Shown here: positions 36,794 to 46,042 of the stretch, piece by piece | Position numbering within the stretch: the stretch's first letter is position 1 | Layout of the letters: each line of letters begins with the position of its first letter | Assembly (NCBI RefSeq): GCF_019430885.1 | Contig: NZ_JAHYBZ010000009.1 | Coordinates: forward strand, 62,001 to 126,000 | DNA: 64,000 nt | Source: Roseomonas alba | Lineage (GTDB): Bacteria; Pseudomonadota; Alphaproteobacteria; Acetobacterales; Acetobacteraceae | Direction: 5' to 3' | Made by a program: the position numbers and the translations under genes | Notes under the pieces: generated by a model | What the model was told of the DNA's origin: nothing | The model's database searches: none | What the model saw: the letters and a program-made list of their open reading frames with translations, nothing else

Positions 36794-37620
36794 GCCGCGT
36801 AGCTTTCGAGGTCGAGCATGCCGCTGAAGGCGGTCGCGACGGGGCCGGTCATGAGCACGTGGCCGTCGGCCTCGCGCCATTCCATGGTCAGGTCACCGCC
36901 GGGCATGGAGACGGTCGCGCGCCGCGCCGTCAGGCCGCGGCGCACCGCGTTCACGATGGTCGCGCAGGCGCCCGACCCGCAGGCGAGCGTCATCCCCGCG
37001 CCGCGTTCCCAGATGACGACGCGGATATGGTCCGGGGCCAGCACCTGGGCGAAGCCGATATTGGCGCGGTCGGGGAAGACCGGGTCGTGTTCGAGCTTCG
37101 GACCGATGGTCGCGACGTCGCTGGCGTCGAGGTCGTCCACGAAGAAGGTCGCGTGCGGGTTTCCCATGGAACAGGCCGCGGCGTCCGATACCGGGCCGAG
37201 CGCGAGCGGCACGTGCAGCGTGTCGACCTCGCGCGCCAGGGGCACGTCGCGCCAGCCGAGGCGGGCGGGGCCCATGTCGGCGCGCCACAGTCCGCCGGGC
37301 AGGCGTTCGACCGGGAGTTCGCCGGCGATGGTGCGGACCACGACACGGTCGGCGCCGCGCTCCTCGGCGACCAGGGAGGCGATGCAGCGCGTGGCGTTGC
37401 CGCAGGCGCCGGCCTCGGAACCGTCCGGGTTCAGGATGCGCATGAAGACGTCGGAACCCGCCGGCGGGGGCTCCATGACGATGAACTGGTCGCAGCCGAT
37501 GCCGAAATGCCGGTCGGCCACGGCCGCGGCGCGCGCGGGCGTGACCGGCAGCGCGGCGGCGCGCCCGTCCAGCACGACGAAGTCGTTGCCCAGGCCGTGC
37601 ATCTTGCGGAAGGGGATCAT
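36790..37620 (-). CDS. dapF: diaminopimelate epimerase
   Basis: 276 residues. Both catalytic thiols are present: [11 protein letters not shown] and [29 protein letters not shown] at the N-terminus and [12 protein letters not shown] in the middle are family marks. Converts LL- to meso-diaminopimelate for lysine and peptidoglycan synthesis. First gene of the dapF-mtaB-ftsY operon; repeat copy D lies upstream, so the promoter must be within or beyond the repeat. Confidence 0.97.
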   Translation of the reverse strand: MIPFRKMHGLGNDFVVLDGRAAALPVTPARAAAVADRHFGIGCDQFIVMEPPPAGSDVFMRILNPDGSEAGACGNATRCIASLVAEERGADRVVVRTIAGELPVERLPGGLWRADMGPARLGWRDVPLAREVDTLHVPLALGPVSDAAACSMGNPHATFFVDDLDASDVATIGPKLEHDPVFPDRANIGFAQVLAPDHIRVVIWERGAGMTLACGSGACATIVNAVRRGLTARRATVSMPGGDLTMEWREADGHVLMTGPVATAFSGMLDLESYAA

Positions 37621-37690
37621 CTCACCAGCGCATATAGAGCGACGGCCGGCCGGCCGAAACCCTTGGCGGGCGCGGGGCTGAGGAGCGCGG

Positions 37691-37917
37691 GACTGGAGGG
37701 GACGCTGTCCCCTCCAGTCCTCCCCTGCCAGGTGCTTGGAGCACCTGGGCCGCAGGCGTCTGGCGATGGGCCGAGAGCGTACGCCGTCCCCTTGAAGCGC
37801 CGTTCCTGCGCGAACGCGTGTTTCGGCACCATTCTGCCAGCGGCGCACGGCGCCTGGTCGAGGCTTCCAAGGGCCCTTCGGCCTAGGGGGCTCCGGGGAG
37901 GGGAAAAGCCCCTCTCC
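37691..37917 (+). repeat. multi-hairpin intergenic repeat, copy D (full length)
   Basis: H1 at 37691-37719 is a perfect 13-bp stem (GACTGGAGGGGAC, GCT, GTCCCCTCCAGTC). H2 at 37728-37748 is CCAGGTGC, TTGGA, GCACCTGG. The central block (CGTTCCTGCGCGAACGCG, TGTTTCGGCACCATTCTGCC) lies at about 37801-37842. H4 near 37867-37888 is degenerate (CCAAGGGCC with GGCCTAGGG). H5 ends at 37917 (GGAGGGG, AAAA, GCCCCTCTCC). It fills the 305-base gap between dapF and the Tag-like gene. Confidence 0.9.
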
Positions 37918-37925
37918 GGCCGCCA

Positions 37926-38612
37926 TCAATGCCCGGGGCTGTCCACGCTCATCGCGAGCACGCGGCTGATTGCGGTCAGGTCCCGCCCGGACTCCTCGGC
38001 CCAGGTGTTGAACGCCGCCTGCACCGCCGCGAAGTCCCGCTTTGCGGTGGGGGCCTTGTCGATCACGCCTTCGCGGACCAGGGCGGCGACCATGTCAGGC
38101 GTGGCGATGAAGGCGGGCTTGCCGATGCCGCGCAGGAAGCGCCCGGCGGCGTCGCCGCCCAGGTGGCCGCCGCGTTTGCGGAGAAGGTCCAGCAGGCCGA
38201 CATGGTCGCTGTCGGGCCAGTCGGCGAAGAAGCGCGCGGCGCTGCCGTGCTTCTCGGCGAGGTCGAGCAGCAATTGCGCATTCACCTGCACCGCACGGAT
38301 CTTGGCCGCGTTGCGCACGATGCCGCGGTCCTTGAGCAGGGCGTCGAATTGCTCCTCGGTCATGAAGGCGTTGCGGCGGGGGTCGAAGCCTTCGAAGGCG
38401 GCCTCGAACGCCGGCCATTTGTCGGCGATGACCTTGGCGGAGAAGCCTGCGTTGAAGATGCGCCGGGTCATCTCGGCGAGGATGCGGTCATCGGGTGTCG
38501 CGGCGATCTCGGCGGGGCTGCGCGGGGCGGTTTCGGCGAGCATGGCCTCGAGCGCGGCGGGGCCGCCCTTGCGTGCGGCCGCGAGGGCGAAGATGGCTTG
38601 GAAATCCCGCAT
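37926..38612 (-). CDS. DNA-3-methyladenine glycosylase I-like protein
   Basis: 228 residues. Residues ~50-120 match the Tag core: [53 protein letters not shown]. Tag removes 3-methyladenine from DNA. The zinc ligands of E. coli Tag (N-terminal Cys and His, C-terminal His and Cys) are absent, since the protein has no cysteine at all, so this is a divergent branch. The ATG at 38612 has GGAGG upstream. Confidence 0.8.
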   Translation of the reverse strand: MRDFQAIFALAAARKGGPAALEAMLAETAPRSPAEIAATPDDRILAEMTRRIFNAGFSAKVIADKWPAFEAAFEGFDPRRNAFMTEEQFDALLKDRGIVRNAAKIRAVQVNAQLLLDLAEKHGSAARFFADWPDSDHVGLLDLLRKRGGHLGGDAAGRFLRGIGKPAFIATPDMVAALVREGVIDKAPTAKRDFAAVQAAFNTWAEESGRDLTAISRVLAMSVDSPGH

Positions 38613-38814
38613 GACGGCGCCGTTGCCTCCGGTTGCGGGATGTATTTTGGAGCGACCGTTCCGGATTTGCCAGGGGTCAGGGACCGTATTGAAACGTGTG
38701 GCACGGCCTGTACCCCTGACCGGCAACCCAAGGACAGTATGCTGAACTGGGTGGCTTGGTGGGCGTGCGGGCCGGACACTGAAATGCGCCGAACGGTGCA
38801 TTCCGAACGATTCT

Positions 38815-39420
38815 TCAGCCGTTCAGCAGCCGGTCGATCTCGGCCTGGGCGAGGTCCGGGCCTGCGGCGGCGGCCGGTTCCACCGTGGGGGCGTGGCCGA
38901 GGATCTCGACGCGCGGCGCGTCAGGCGTGCCGATGCCTGGCACCAGGCCTTCCAGCATGGTTTCCACCTGCTGGAGCTGCTTGATGGCGCGGCGGATGCG
39001 CTGGCCGGTCAGGTCCTGGAAGGAACAGGCCTGGAAGATGGTGTTCACCCGCTCGGTCAGGGCGGCGAGGGCGGTGGCGTCGTTGCCGCCGTCGTCGAGC
39101 CAGGTCTGGATGGCCTCCGCGGCTTCGAGGATGGTGTCGGCGGCCGATTCCGTGGCCTGGACCACGGCTTCCAGCTCCAGCCCGGAATTCCGGGCGCCGC
39201 TGGCCGGGATGGCGATCAGCCGGGCGATCTGGGCATGGACCTCGGCGATGCGGTTGCCGAGGGCCTCCTCGGTCATGCCCATCAGTTGGACCGAGGCGGA
39301 GACCTCGGCGCTGAGTTCGGCGATCCGGCGGTCGACAAAGGCGCGCAGGGCGGCGAAATGCGGCGCCAGGGCCTGGTCGAGGCTGTCGGGCGGCAAGGCG
39401 GGGGCGGTGTCCAAGGGCAT
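38815..39420 (-). CDS. CheZ-like protein phosphatase
   Basis: 201 residues, mainly long helices. The catalytic region of CheZ is visible: [24 protein letters not shown], including the Asp and Gln (DLTGQ) that hydrolyse phospho-CheY. The C-terminus ([12 protein letters not shown]) looks like the CheY-binding tail. No chemotaxis or flagellar gene is near, so its response-regulator partner lies elsewhere. It is divergent from rpmI, with a 193-base shared upstream region. Confidence 0.82.
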   Translation of the reverse strand: MPLDTAPALPPDSLDQALAPHFAALRAFVDRRIAELSAEVSASVQLMGMTEEALGNRIAEVHAQIARLIAIPASGARNSGLELEAVVQATESAADTILEAAEAIQTWLDDGGNDATALAALTERVNTIFQACSFQDLTGQRIRRAIKQLQQVETMLEGLVPGIGTPDAPRVEILGHAPTVEPAAAAGPDLAQAEIDRLLNG

Positions 39421-39613
39421 GGCCTTCCGTCGGATCGGCGGGAAAACGACAGGAAACACCGGCAAGCGTGAAGGTCCGGTTGCCATGGGCGGGGCAGGGG
39501 TCTATACGCCCGCCTCCCGCGTCGTGGCCCCATGGACATGCCCGGCCGGGAAGACGCGTCCCCGCCGCATGGTGTGGCGATCCGGGACGCACCCACCCCG
39601 CAAGGAGGGCCAA
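39421..39613. promoter_or_regulatory. divergent upstream region of the cheZ-like gene and rpmI
   Basis: 193 bases with no gene. It must hold the rpmI-rplT promoter and leader, and the promoter of the CheZ-like gene. infC is not adjacent, so the usual infC-rpmI-rplT arrangement is broken here and rpmI has its own start. A strong AAGGAGG site sits at 39602-39608 before rpmI. I could not define a leader structure by eye. Confidence 0.4.
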
Positions 39614-39820
39614 ATGTCCAAGATGAAGACGAAGTCGAGCGTGAAGAAGCGCTTCCGACTGACCGCCACGGGCAAGGTGAAGGCCGGCGCCGGCAACAAG
39701 CGCCACATGCTGACCGCCAAGACCACCACCATGAAGCGCCAGAACCGCGGCATGTTCGTCCTCGACAAGCAGGACGGCGATACCGTGAAGCAGTGGCTGC
39801 CCTATGGGCTGGACCGGTAA
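39614..39820 (+). CDS. rpmI: 50S ribosomal protein L35
   Basis: 68 residues: [18 protein letters not shown], then [20 protein letters not shown], typical of bacterial L35, highly basic. AAGGAGG ribosome site. Followed by rplT after 15 bases. Confidence 0.97.
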   Translation: MSKMKTKSSVKKRFRLTATGKVKAGAGNKRHMLTAKTTTMKRQNRGMFVLDKQDGDTVKQWLPYGLDR

Positions 39821-39835
39821 GGAAGGGGCGCAGCA

Positions 39836-40192
39836 ATGGCTCGTGTAAAGCGCGGCGTTACCAAGCACGCCCGTCACAAGAAGGTCCTCAAGCTCGCCGA
39901 GGGCTATGTCGGCCGGTCTTCGACCGCCTATCGCCCCGCGCTCGAGCGCGTCGAGAAGGCGCTGCAGTACGCCTATCGCGACCGCCGCAACAAGAAGCGG
40001 GAGTTCCGTGGTCTCTGGATCCAGCGCATCAACGCCGCGGTCCGTGAGCATGGCCTGACCTATTCCCGCTTCATCGCCGGCATCAAGGCGGCGGGGATCG
40101 AGATGGACCGCAAGGTGATGGCGGCCCTCGCCTTTGACGAACCGGCGGCCTTCGCGGCGCTGGTCGAGCAGGCGAAGGCCAAGCTGGCCTGA
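39836..40192 (+). CDS. rplT: 50S ribosomal protein L20
   Basis: 118 residues: [40 protein letters not shown] and [19 protein letters not shown] are all diagnostic. L20 binds 23S rRNA early in 50S assembly and in many bacteria represses its own operon by binding the leader RNA. Confidence 0.97.
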   Translation: MARVKRGVTKHARHKKVLKLAEGYVGRSSTAYRPALERVEKALQYAYRDRRNKKREFRGLWIQRINAAVREHGLTYSRFIAGIKAAGIEMDRKVMAALAFDEPAAFAALVEQAKAKLA

Positions 40193-40202
40193 CCGCCCAG
40201 GC

Positions 40203-40219
40203 CCGGGGGGTTCCCCCGG
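40203..40219 (+). terminator. short G+C hairpin after rplT
   Basis: Perfect 7-bp stem CCGGGGG, loop GTT, CCCCCGG, 11 bases after the rplT stop. No T-run follows. It could reduce readthrough from rpmI-rplT into the next genes. Confidence 0.45.
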
Positions 40220-40302
40220 ACCGCTTCAGCGTTTAGCAGAGGGCCGCATCCCGGGTGACCGGGGCGCGGCCCTTCGTGCTTGAGCCAAGCCCAGACACCG
40301 CC

Positions 40303-40692
40303 ATGACCATTGCCAGGATCGTCGATGAACTGCGCATCCGCTTCGACAATGACGGCGAGGCCTTTGCGGTCGAGGACGTCGACCTCGACGCCTGGCAGGC
40401 CGAGAGCGGCCTGGACCGCGGGGACGTGCTGGACGCGCTCGGGCTTCACCTGGCGCGGGGCTTCGCGTCGCGAACGCTCGACTTCGATTTCTGCGACAGG
40501 GTCGTGAACGCCGTGATCTGGCATGTCTGGCTGGATCGGGACGACGAAAATCGGCGTCCGGACCTCTTCTGCGCGGTCTTCGAGGCCTTCGAGGCCGGCG
40601 AGGGTGCCGATCTCGGCGACCCCATGACCGAGACGGCCGAGCGCGACACACGACCTCTCATCGACGACATCCTGGGACGGACGAGACACTGA
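40303..40692 (+). CDS. hypothetical protein before pheS, 129 aa
   Basis: Acidic soluble protein (TIARIVDELRIRFDNDGEAF, DLDAWQAESGLDRGDVLDAL, VVNAVIWHVWLDRDDENRRPDLFCAVFEAFE). The stop overlaps the pheS start by one base, so translation is likely coupled. No recognised domain. The chosen ATG at 40303 leaves out 16 upstream residues that are Pro/Ser-rich and poorly coding-like. Confidence 0.62.
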   Translation: MTIARIVDELRIRFDNDGEAFAVEDVDLDAWQAESGLDRGDVLDALGLHLARGFASRTLDFDFCDRVVNAVIWHVWLDRDDENRRPDLFCAVFEAFEAGEGADLGDPMTETAERDTRPLIDDILGRTRH

Positions 40693-41771
40693 TGTCAGAC
40701 GATCTGGCCACCCTGCAGGCCGAGACCGAAACGGCCCTGGCCGCCGCCACCGACCTGCGCGCGCTGGACGCGGTGCGGGTCGGCGTCCTCGGCAAGTCCG
40801 GCAGCCTCACCGGCCTGCTGAAGGGCCTGGGCGGCGTGCCCGCCGAACAGCGCAAGGAGCGCGGCGCCGCGCTGAACCGGCTGAAGGGCAGCATCGAGGC
40901 CGCGCTGGAAGCCCGCCGCGTCGTGCTCGACGCCGCTGCGCTGGATGCGCGCCTGGCCGCCGAGCGCATCGACGTGACCCTGCCGCCGCGCGCTTCCGCC
41001 CCGGGCACCGCTTCCGATGGCGGCATCCACCCCATCGCGCGGACGACCGAGGAACTCACCGCCCTGTTCGGCGCCATGGGCTTCAAGGTCGCCGAAGGGC
41101 CCGACATCGAAGGCGACTGGTTCAACTTCGGGGCGCTCAACATCCCCGACCACCACCCTGCCCGCCAGGACCACGATACCTTCTACCTGCCCGAGGCCGG
41201 CGGCAGCCGCCCCGTGCTGCGCACCCACACCTCCCCCGTGCAGATCCGCACCATGCTGGGGCAGGAACCGCCGATCCGCGTCATCGTCCCCGGCCGCACC
41301 TACCGCGCCGACCACGACGCGACCCACTCGCCCATGTTCCACCAGGTCGAAGGCCTGGTGATCGACCGCGGCATCACCCTCGGCCACCTCAAGGGCTGCC
41401 TGATCGATTTCCTGCGCGCCTTCTTCGGCATCGCCGACCTGCCGGTGCGCTTCCGCTCCTCCTACTTCCCCTTCACCGAGCCCTCGATGGAAGTGGACAT
41501 CGGCTGGTCGAAGAAGACCGGCGAGCTCGGCAAGGGCGGGGATTGGCTGGAAATCCTGGGCTCGGGGATGGTGCACCCGAAGGTGCTCGCGAATTGCGGC
41601 ATCGACCCGCGCGAGTGGCAGGGCTTCGCCTTCGGCATGGGGATCGAACGCATCACCATGCTGAAGCACGGCATCCCGGACCTGCGGCCGTTCTACGAGG
41701 CAGATATCCGCTGGCTGAAGCATTACGCGGCAAGCCCGCTGGCGCCGGCGACGCTGCATGACGGGGTGTGA
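40692..41771 (+). CDS. pheS: phenylalanyl-tRNA synthetase alpha subunit
   Basis: 359 residues. N-terminal coiled coil (LATLQAETETALAAATD to ~85), then the class II catalytic core: PDIEGDWFNFGALNIPDHHPARQ, DTFYLP, LRTHTSPVQIRTM, GRTYRADHDATHSPMFHQVEGLV and the C-terminal motif 3 FAFGMGIERITMLKHGIPDLR. Complete and typical. Forms the alpha2-beta2 enzyme with PheT. Confidence 0.97.
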   Translation: MSDDLATLQAETETALAAATDLRALDAVRVGVLGKSGSLTGLLKGLGGVPAEQRKERGAALNRLKGSIEAALEARRVVLDAAALDARLAAERIDVTLPPRASAPGTASDGGIHPIARTTEELTALFGAMGFKVAEGPDIEGDWFNFGALNIPDHHPARQDHDTFYLPEAGGSRPVLRTHTSPVQIRTMLGQEPPIRVIVPGRTYRADHDATHSPMFHQVEGLVIDRGITLGHLKGCLIDFLRAFFGIADLPVRFRSSYFPFTEPSMEVDIGWSKKTGELGKGGDWLEILGSGMVHPKVLANCGIDPREWQGFAFGMGIERITMLKHGIPDLRPFYEADIRWLKHYAASPLAPATLHDGV

Positions 41772-41776
41772 GGTCA

Positions 41777-42014
41777 GGGAGGGCTTCGCCCTCCCCAAAC
41801 CCCTCCCATCGGGGGAAAGTATTCCCCCGAATCCCCCTTCTATTTTTGTCCGTTGGACTGATGCGCGGGACGCGACCGGAACACACGATCGCCGCATACC
41901 GCGCACCGCACCAAGTGATGGTTTCCAAAGGCTTTTCGGCCTTTGCCGGGTGGATCGGAGGGGCGGAGCCCCTTCGAACAATGATGGTGGTTTGGAGGGG
42001 CAAAGCCCCTCCAA
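41777..42014 (+). repeat. repeat copy E (rearranged) between pheS and pheT
   Basis: Begins with a hairpin at 41777-41795 (GGGAGGGC, TTC, GCCCTCCC) and a GGGGGAAAGTATTCCCCC palindrome at 41811-41828, then ~90 unrelated bases, then H4 at 41925-41945 (CCAAAGGC/GCCTTTG), an H5-like hairpin near 41957-41975, and a perfect H5 at 41992-42014 (TTGGAGGGGC, AAA, GCCCCTCCAA). It fills the 288-base gap within the pheST operon. Confidence 0.85.
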
Positions 42015-42059
42015 CCTTCAACTGACACGAATGGGGCCAAGCCCCACGAGGCTGCCGCG

Positions 42060-44555
42060 ATGAAGTTCACGCTCTCCTGGCTCAAGGACCATCTCGACAC
42101 CGACGCTTCCGTCGACGAGATCGCCCGCACGCTGAACGCCATCGGCCTCGAGGTCGAAGGCATTGAGGATCGCGGCGCCGCCCTCGCCAACTTCCGCATC
42201 GCCCGCGTCATCGAGGCCGTGCAGCACCCCAACGCCGATCGCCTGCGCCAACTGCGCGTCGATATCGGCGATGGCGTCGAGCGTTCGGTCGTCTGCGGCG
42301 CGCCGAACGCGCGCACGGGGCTGGTCGGCGTCGCCGCGCTGCCCGGCGAATTCGTGCCGGGCACGGGCGTGACGCTGAAGGTCGGCGAGATCCGCGGCGT
42401 GAAGTCCGAGGCGATGATGCTCTCGATGCGGGAGATGGGCCTCGGCGACGACCATAGCGGCATCGTCGACCTGCCGGAGGATGCGCCGGTCGGCGGGTCT
42501 TACGTGAAGTGGGCAGGGTTGGATGATCCGATCATCGAGATCAGCATCACGCCCAACCGCGGCGATGCGCTGTCGGTGCGCGGCGTGGCGCGGGACCTGG
42601 CGGCGGCAGGGCTCGGCACGCTGAAGCCGTGGGCGGCGCCGAAGGCCGCGGCGGCCTATCCCTCGCCGCTGACCTGGACCATCGAGGACCCGCGCGCCTG
42701 CCTCTGGGTGCTGGGCCGCGCAGTGCGGGGCCTGAAGAACGGGCCCTCGCCCAAGTGGATGCAGGATCGGCTGACGGCGATCGGGCTGCGGCCGATCAGC
42801 GCGCTGGTGGACATCACCAACTACTTCACCTTCGACCTCGGCCGGCCGCTGCATGTCTTCGACGTGGCGAAGGTGAAGGGCAAGACGCTCGCGATGCGCA
42901 TGGCGCGCGAAGGCGAGACGCTGCACGCGCTGAACGGCAAGGAATACGCGCTGACGCCCGAGGACGGCATCATCACCGATGAGGCGGGGCCCGAGGCGCT
43001 GGGCGGCGTGATGGGCGGCGAGCCGTCGGGCTGCGACGAGACCACCACCGAGTGCTTCATCGAATGCGCGTTGTTCGACCCGGTGCGCGTCGCGCTGTCC
43101 GGGCGGCGGCACGACCTGCGCAGCGATGCGCGGGCGCGCTTCGAGCGTGGCCTCGATCCTGCCTTCCTGCCGGATGCGCTGGAAGCGGCGACGCGCATGA
43201 TCATCGAACTGTGCGGCGGCGAGGCGAGCGAGATCAGCGCGGCGGGTGCCGAGCCCGCCTGGGCGCGCAGCGCGACGCTGCGCTTCGAGCGCGTGAGCAG
43301 CTATGGCGGGCTCGACCTGCCGGCCGAGGAATCGGTCGGACGGCTGGAGCGGCTGGGCTTCGCGGTGCAGGCGCGTGACGATGCGTCGGTCACCGTCGCG
43401 GTGCCGTCCTGGCGCAACGACGTGGCGTCGGACCTCTCGGCCTATCGGGCCGGCGGCGGGGCGCTGACGCAGTTCGCGGGGCTGGATCCGGCCAAGGCCG
43501 CGAAGGCCGCGGAGGGCTGCGCGGTCATCGAGCCGGAGGCCGACCTGGTCGAGGAAGTGCTGCGGCTCGGCGGGCTGGATGCGGTGCCGCCGGTCTCGCT
43601 GCCGACCACGGCCATCATCCCGCCGGCCGCCTTCACGGCGAAGCAGTCGCGTGCCGCTCTGGCGCGTCGCGTGCTGGCCGCGCGCGGCATGCAGGAGAGC
43701 GTGACCTTCGCCTTCATGGAAGCGAAGACCGCCGCGCTGTTCGGTGCGACGCCGGAGGCGCTGCGCCTCGTGAACCCCATCGCGGCGGATCTGGACCAGA
43801 TGCGCCCGACGCCGGTGGCGTCCCTGCTGCTGGCAGCGTCGCGCAACGCGGCGCGTGGCTTCGGGGATGTGGCGCTGGCGGAACTCGGCGCGGCCTATCG
43901 CGACATCACGCCGGACGGTCAGGCGGCCGTCGCTGCCGGCGTGCGGCATGGGTCGACGTCGCGCCATTGGGCCGAACCGGCACGCGGCATAGACGCCATG
44001 GATGCCAAGGGTGATGCCATTGCGGTGCTCGCCGCGCTCGGGGTGCCGATGGCGGCGTTGCAGGTCACCGCGGATGCACCGGGCTTCTACCATCCGGGCC
44101 GTTCGGGCGTGGTGCGGCAGGGGCCGAAGGTCGTGCTCGCCACCTTCGGGGAAATTCATCCCAAGGTGCTGGAGGCGCTGGACCTGCCCGGGCCAGCAGT
44201 AGCCTTCGAGGTCTTCCTCGATGCCGTTCCCGAACCCAAGCGCCGCAAGAAGGGCGCGCCCGACCTGCCGTCCTTCCAGCCGCTGCGCCGCGACTTCGCC
44301 TTCATCGTGGACGATGCCGTCGCGGCCGAAGCCCTGCTGCGTGCCGCGCGCGGTGCCGACAAGACGCTGATCACGGACGTCGCGCTGTTCGACGTCTATC
44401 GTGGCAAGGGCGTGCCGGACGGGGCCAAGAGCCTCGCCATCCAGGTCACGATCCAGCCGCGGGAGGCGACGCTGACCGACACCCAGATCGAGGACATCGC
44501 CGACCGCGTCGTCGCCGCCGTGGCGAAGGCGACGGGCGCGACGTTGCGCGCATGA
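42060..44555 (+). CDS. pheT: phenylalanyl-tRNA synthetase beta subunit
   Basis: 831 residues, slightly longer than usual. Domains in order: N-terminal B1 (FTLSWLKDHLDTDASVDEIA), tRNA-binding OB domain (~40-150), B3/B4 editing domain (PHVFD-like LHVFDVAKVKGKTLAMRMA), B5, the catalytic-like core and a C-terminal anticodon-binding FDX-ACB domain ending DIADRVVAAVAKATGATL. The MFS gene starts within its stop. Confidence 0.96.
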   Translation: MKFTLSWLKDHLDTDASVDEIARTLNAIGLEVEGIEDRGAALANFRIARVIEAVQHPNADRLRQLRVDIGDGVERSVVCGAPNARTGLVGVAALPGEFVPGTGVTLKVGEIRGVKSEAMMLSMREMGLGDDHSGIVDLPEDAPVGGSYVKWAGLDDPIIEISITPNRGDALSVRGVARDLAAAGLGTLKPWAAPKAAAAYPSPLTWTIEDPRACLWVLGRAVRGLKNGPSPKWMQDRLTAIGLRPISALVDITNYFTFDLGRPLHVFDVAKVKGKTLAMRMAREGETLHALNGKEYALTPEDGIITDEAGPEALGGVMGGEPSGCDETTTECFIECALFDPVRVALSGRRHDLRSDARARFERGLDPAFLPDALEAATRMIIELCGGEASEISAAGAEPAWARSATLRFERVSSYGGLDLPAEESVGRLERLGFAVQARDDASVTVAVPSWRNDVASDLSAYRAGGGALTQFAGLDPAKAAKAAEGCAVIEPEADLVEEVLRLGGLDAVPPVSLPTTAIIPPAAFTAKQSRAALARRVLAARGMQESVTFAFMEAKTAALFGATPEALRLVNPIAADLDQMRPTPVASLLLAASRNAARGFGDVALAELGAAYRDITPDGQAAVAAGVRHGSTSRHWAEPARGIDAMDAKGDAIAVLAALGVPMAALQVTADAPGFYHPGRSGVVRQGPKVVLATFGEIHPKVLEALDLPGPAVAFEVFLDAVPEPKRRKKGAPDLPSFQPLRRDFAFIVDDAVAAEALLRAARGADKTLITDVALFDVYRGKGVPDGAKSLAIQVTIQPREATLTDTQIEDIADRVVAAVAKATGATLRA

Positions 44556-45727
44556 CCGGGGCCGCGGCCGGCAAGCGCCTGTATCTGGCGCTGCTGGCCG
44601 CGGCGCTCGTCCTGGTCCTGTCGGTCTGGTTCGCGGGAACCGTCGCCGTGCCGGGGCTGATCCGCGCGGGGCTGGTGACGCCGGGCCGGGCGGCCTGGTT
44701 GACCGCGGCGGTGCAACTCGGCTTCGTGGTCGGCACGCTGGTGAGCGCGGCGTTGTCGCTTGCCGACCGCCTCGATGGGCGGCGGCTGTTCCTGGCCTGC
44801 TCCCTGGTCGCCGCGGTGGCGACGGCGGCCCAGACGCTGGTCGCGCCCTCCGGCGTGGCCGCGCTGTTGTTGCGCTTCGTCGCGGGGGCGACCATGGTGG
44901 GCGTCTATCCGGTCGGGATGAAGCTCGCCGCATCCTGGGCGAAGGGGGATCTCGGGCTGCTGATCGGCATCGTGGTGGGGGCGCTGACGCTAGGGTCGGC
45001 GCTGCCGCATCTGCTGCCGGGGCTCGTCGGTTCGGTGGACTGGCGCGTGGCTTATGGCGGGGCAGGGGTGCTGGCCGCGTTGGGTGGGCTGATGGTGCTG
45101 GGGTTCCGGCCCGGTCCGGCGATCGGGGTGCGGCCGCCCTTCCATCCCAGCCAGATGCTGGAGGCGTGGCGGAACCGGGGGCTGCGCCTCGCGAACCTGG
45201 GGTATCTCGGGCACATGTGGGAGCTCTATGCCATGTGGGCCTGGATCGGGGTGTTCCTGTCCGGCGTGCTGGGGCGGGCGCAGGTCGGGGCCTGGGTGTT
45301 CGGCGTCATGGCGGCGGGATCGGCGGGGTGTGTGCTGGCGGGGCTGGCGGCGGATCGCTGGAGCCGCGCGCATGTGGCGGCGCTGTGCATGGTGGTGTCG
45401 GGGGGCTGCGCGCTGCTGATCGGGGCGGCTTCCGCCTGGCCGGGGCTGGCGTTGGGGCTCGCCTTCCTGTGGGGGTTCACGGTGGTGGCGGATTCGGCGC
45501 AGTTCTCGGCCTGTGTCGTGAGCCTGTCGCCGCCCGACTATGTGGGGACGATGCTGACGGTGCAGACCTCGATGGGGTTTCTGCTCACGGCGGTCGTCAT
45601 TGGCGTGCTGCCCTATCTGATGGCGGCGATGGGGCCGGGGCCGGCCTTCGCGCTGCTGGGCATCGGGCCGCTGCTTGGGGCGGTGGCGATGTGGCGGCTG
45701 GCGCCGTTGTTGCCCAAGGCGCGCTGA
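44552..45727 (+). CDS. MFS transporter (CynX/NimT-like)
   Basis: 391 residues, about twelve helices, overlapping the pheT stop by four bases. N-terminal helices YLALLAAALVLVLSVWFAGT and LVTPGRAAWLTAAVQLGFVVG; VGVYPVGMKLAASWAKGDLGL is the conserved loop region. Substrate unknown. Translational coupling to pheT is probably incidental. Repeat copy F follows its 3' end. Confidence 0.87.
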   Translation: MTGAAAGKRLYLALLAAALVLVLSVWFAGTVAVPGLIRAGLVTPGRAAWLTAAVQLGFVVGTLVSAALSLADRLDGRRLFLACSLVAAVATAAQTLVAPSGVAALLLRFVAGATMVGVYPVGMKLAASWAKGDLGLLIGIVVGALTLGSALPHLLPGLVGSVDWRVAYGGAGVLAALGGLMVLGFRPGPAIGVRPPFHPSQMLEAWRNRGLRLANLGYLGHMWELYAMWAWIGVFLSGVLGRAQVGAWVFGVMAAGSAGCVLAGLAADRWSRAHVAALCMVVSGGCALLIGAASAWPGLALGLAFLWGFTVVADSAQFSACVVSLSPPDYVGTMLTVQTSMGFLLTAVVIGVLPYLMAAMGPGPAFALLGIGPLLGAVAMWRLAPLLPKAR

Positions 45728-45831
45728 CGCCCCCCGGATTCCGCTGCCCCGCCTCGGGCCTGGCGGCCCAGCCGATGAGCCCGGCGCATGCGCCGACGCC
45801 GGGAAAGCCCGTGCTGCTCAAGACCCGGTAT

Positions 45832-45895
45832 CGGTTTCCAAAGGCCCTGTGGCCTTTGGCGGGTGGGGGTCCGGGGGAGGGCAGAGCCCTTCCCC
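45832..45895 (+). repeat. repeat copy F (right-end module)
   Basis: H4 at 45838-45859 (CCAAAGGCC, CTGT, GGCCTTTGG, perfect) and H5 at 45874-45895 (GGGGAGGGC, AGA, GCCCTTCCCC). The sequence from GGTTTCCAAAGG onward is almost identical to copy A, including the GGGGGAGGGCAGAGCCCTTC stretch. It lies in the 315-base gap before the ABC operon; the remainder contains no gene, and the GAGGAGG site at 46028-46034 belongs to the next gene. Confidence 0.9.
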
Positions 45896-46042
45896 GCTCC
45901 GCGATTGCCATGGTCTTCGCGCATTTGGGGCGGCGCCGTTCCCGGTGTGCCCACCATAGTGTTCACGCCCCCGCAGCCAAACCGACATGCCGGTGTCACG
46001 TGCTCCCGGCAGGCAGTGCGCCTCCCCGAGGAGGATTCCCGC

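Noticed and set aside
42018-44933. 971-codon open frame opposite pheT
   Set aside because: Antisense shadow of pheT and its repeat; no domain is recognisable.
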